Shown piece after piece: positions 4,560 to 6,716 of a stretch of DNA of 6,716 nt (the first letter of the stretch is position 1; each line of letters starts with the position of its first letter). The position numbers and the translations under genes are program-made. The stretch is from contig JARGGF010000252.1 of assembly GCA_029210905.1 (NCBI GenBank), positions 1-6,716 on the forward strand, written 5' to 3'. The notes beneath the pieces were generated by a model that worked only from the letters and a program-made list of their open reading frames with translations, made no database searches and was not told where the DNA came from. Source of the stretch: Bacteroidales bacterium. GTDB taxonomy: Bacteria > Bacteroidota > Bacteroidia > Bacteroidales > NBLH01.

Positions 4560-6716
4560 TCAATTGAAGGCTTTATATCTTTTGTCAGTTTTTCTTTTTA
4601 TTATTCAAACTGCCAAAGCACAGCAGGCAGCTGAATATATAAAGGGAAAAGTAAGTGGCATAAATGATGAGGGTGAAATAGTAGAGCTTCCTGCAGCAAA
4701 TGTTTTTTGGTTAAATACTCAAATCGCCACAGTAACAGACAATGAGGGAAATTTCAGTATCCAAAAAATTAAAGGTAAAAAATTATTATTGGTGAGCTTT
4801 GTTGGGTATCAGGCTGACACTTTGGAAGTGTCAGATAATGAGTTTGTTAATGTGAATTTAGAGGCTTCAATTGAACTGAATGAAGTAGACATTGTAGTTC
4901 GTAAAAAGGGAATTGAAACCGACTATTTAAGCCCCATTGGGGTAAAAAAAATGGGCGAAAAAGAACTTGCTAAAGCTGCATGTTGTAATTTGAGTGAGAG
5001 CTTTGAAACCAATCCGGCCGTGGATGTTTCTTTTACAGATGCAGTAACAGGAACTAAGCAGATTATGATGTTGGGACTGGCAGGCCCTTATACCCAAATA
5101 ACAAGAGAGAATATGCCAGATGTCAGAGGCTTATCGGCTATTTATGGACTAACATACATCCCTGGTACATGGATTGAAGGCATTCAGTTGATAAAAGGAA
5201 CAGGCTCAGTTGCAAATGGTTATGAAAGTATTGCCGGGCAAATAAATGTTGAACTAAAGCGACCCGAAAGCATGGAAAAGCTTTATTTAAATGCTTATTC
5301 AAACGAAGGTGGGCGGATTGAAACCAATGCAAATGCGCGTTTTAAGCTGGGTAAAAACTGGTCTTCGGCATTGTTGCTTCATGCGAGCAATAATTCGGTA
5401 AAACATGATAAAAACAACGATGGATTTTTGGATAAACCACTGATGGAACAATATGTTGCGTTGAACAGATGGGAGCTAAGGAACGAAAAAGGCCTTCATA
5501 TTGAAATGGGTGCAAAAGGAACCTATATTGACAATATCGGCGGACAAACAAATTTTAATTTGAAGACAGATGAAGGCACCAGCAATGCATGGGGCATGCA
5601 TTTGGTGATGAAGCGCCTTGAAGGCTGGACAAAACTGGGAAAAGTAAATCTGGACAAGCCCTATCAAAGTTTTGGAATTCAGCTCTTTGGTGCCTATCAT
5701 GATCAGCATTCATTCTTTGGTCTGAATAATTATAACGCTAACCAATCAAGCTTTTATGCAAATATGCTGTTTCAGAGCGCCATAGGCAATACCAATCATA
5801 AATATCGAATGGGATTAAGCTTCCAATTCGATGATTACGGTGAAATGTTAAATGGAGCTATTTTCGATAGAGTGGAAAAGGTGCCGGGCATTTTTTTTGA
5901 ATATACCTATAGTTTTTTGGATAAGTTTAACCTGGTGGCAGGGTTTAGGGCAGATTATCATAATCTTTTTGGCGCCTTTGTAACGCCCAGATTTCATTTA
6001 CGCTATGCGCCTGTTGAAAAAACCATCATCCGGCTTTCAGCTGGCAGAGGGCAACGAACCGCCAACATCCTGTCTGAAAATAATGGCCTGCTGGCAAGTT
6101 CGCGTCAGTTTGTAATTTTGGGCGATGGTTCAGACAAACCATATGGTTTAAATCCTGAGGTAGCCTGGAATTATGGTATAAATCTAACCCAGCATTTCAC
6201 CATCGATTACCGCGAGGGTTTAATAAGCATAGATTTCTATCGTACTGATTTTGAAAACCAGATTGTGATTGACCTGGATCAAAGCCCACAACAGGCACTT
6301 TTTTATAATCTGGAAGGAAAATCGTATTCAAATAGTTTTCAGATACAGCTTGATTATGAACTAATTAAACGGTTTGAACTCAGATTGGCATACAGATGGT
6401 ATGACGTAAAAACAAGGTATCAGAATGGCTTGCTTACCAAACCCTTAATAGCTGAAAACAGGGCTTTTATAAATCTGGCCTATGAGACGCGCAAATACTG
6501 GAAATTTGATTACACTTTAAATTGGCAGGGAAGTAAACGAATTCCCTACACGGATTCAAATCCTGAGGAATATAGGCTTGCAAAGCAGTCGCCCGGTTTT
6601 ACAACTATGAATTTTCAATTAACAAAATCGTGGCAAAAGTTGTTCGAAGTATATGTAGGAGTAGAAAATTTAATGGATTATACTCAGGAAAGTCCAATAT
6701 TGGCTAGTGATCAACC
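4543..6716 (+). CDS. TonB-dependent outer-membrane receptor, probably metal-related; right end cut by the window (724 codons)
   Basis: I translated this by hand from the ATG at 4543; the frame stays open to the edge. In order it has a signal peptide (residues 1-26, ending AKA), a carboxypeptidase-regulatory-like beta-sandwich (about 32-108: KGKVSG, AANVFW, TVTDNEGNFSI, LLVSFVGYQ), a probable TonB-box segment (EVDIVV, 114-119), a plug domain (about 125-235, with GLTYIPGTWIEGIQLIKG and the NGYESIAGQINVEL end block) and a barrel of many aromatic-rich strands. GVENLMDYTQESP near the edge is the typical NL.(D/N) block before the last strand, so probably only a few dozen codons are missing. TonB-dependent receptors use inner-membrane energy to move substrates across the outer membrane. 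The plug contains adjacent cysteines, C147-C148, in AACCNLSESFETN, which is unusual. Start choice is fixed by the signal peptide that follows. It overlaps the HMA gene by 17 nt, so copper or another soft metal, or a metal complex, is the likely substrate by context only. Confidence 0.93.
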   Translation, partial: MLKYINQLKALYLLSVFLFIIQTAKAQQAAEYIKGKVSGINDEGEIVELPAANVFWLNTQIATVTDNEGNFSIQKIKGKKLLLVSFVGYQADTLEVSDNEFVNVNLEASIELNEVDIVVRKKGIETDYLSPIGVKKMGEKELAKAACCNLSESFETNPAVDVSFTDAVTGTKQIMMLGLAGPYTQITRENMPDVRGLSAIYGLTYIPGTWIEGIQLIKGTGSVANGYESIAGQINVELKRPESMEKLYLNAYSNEGGRIETNANARFKLGKNWSSALLLHASNNSVKHDKNNDGFLDKPLMEQYVALNRWELRNEKGLHIEMGAKGTYIDNIGGQTNFNLKTDEGTSNAWGMHLVMKRLEGWTKLGKVNLDKPYQSFGIQLFGAYHDQHSFFGLNNYNANQSSFYANMLFQSAIGNTNHKYRMGLSFQFDDYGEMLNGAIFDRVEKVPGIFFEYTYSFLDKFNLVAGFRADYHNLFGAFVTPRFHLRYAPVEKTIIRLSAGRGQRTANILSENNGLLASSRQFVILGDGSDKPYGLNPEVAWNYGINLTQHFTIDYREGLISIDFYRTDFENQIVIDLDQSPQQALFYNLEGKSYSNSFQIQLDYELIKRFELRLAYRWYDVKTRYQNGLLTKPLIAENRAFINLAYETRKYWKFDYTLNWQGSKRIPYTDSNPEEYRLAKQSPGFTTMNFQLTKSWQKLFEVYVGVENLMDYTQESPILASDQ

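Noticed and set aside
4208..4563. Two minus-strand reading frames opposite the HMA gene (4208-4423 and 4300-4563)
   Set aside because: They are antisense shadows of a clear HMA-domain gene and have no motifs or start context of their own.
5138..5709. Three minus-strand frames opposite the TonB-dependent receptor gene
   Set aside because: The plus-strand receptor frame is open throughout with correct domain order, so these are chance antisense frames.

Overview
The window looks like a chromosomal segment from a member of the Bacteroidota. It is AT-rich, genes lack clear Shine-Dalgarno sequences, and several intergenic regions carry partial matches to the Bacteroidota -7 element (TAnnTTTG). 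The protein families also fit: tandem rhomboids, a secreted C69 peptidase, an HYC_CC_PP protein, and a TonB-dependent receptor with an N-terminal carboxypeptidase-regulatory-like domain. I see no mobile element, tRNA, rRNA or CRISPR array, and I cannot place the organism below phylum level.

Layout. (1) 1-947, minus strand: two overlapping rhomboid-family genes. The first (177-947) is complete with its catalytic Ser and His; the second (from 186 off the left edge) is only an N-terminal fragment. (2) 948-1176: an AT-rich divergent promoter region. (3) 1177-1758, plus: an unrecognised protein with three membrane segments. (4) 1818-3455, plus: a secreted C69-family peptidase (Ntn hydrolase) whose nucleophile Cys22 sits at the predicted signal-peptide cleavage site, closed by a good intrinsic terminator at 3469-3500. 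(5) 3653 to the right edge, plus: a three-gene cassette of an HYC_CC_PP small exported protein, an exported heavy-metal-associated (HMA) domain protein, and a TonB-dependent receptor that runs off the window at codon 724. The receptor overlaps the HMA gene by 17 nt.

How the genes may work together. The last three genes form the most interesting unit. All three products are predicted to be exported and each has adjacent cysteines: CCC and CC in the HYC_CC_PP protein, CxxC plus a C-terminal CC in the HMA protein, and CC in the plug of the receptor. This fits a cell-envelope metal-handling system, most likely for copper, in which the receptor moves metal or a metal complex across the outer membrane and the periplasmic partners bind or relay it. 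Metal identity and direction are inference. The rhomboids, the membrane protein and the peptidase show no obvious link to this cassette or to each other.
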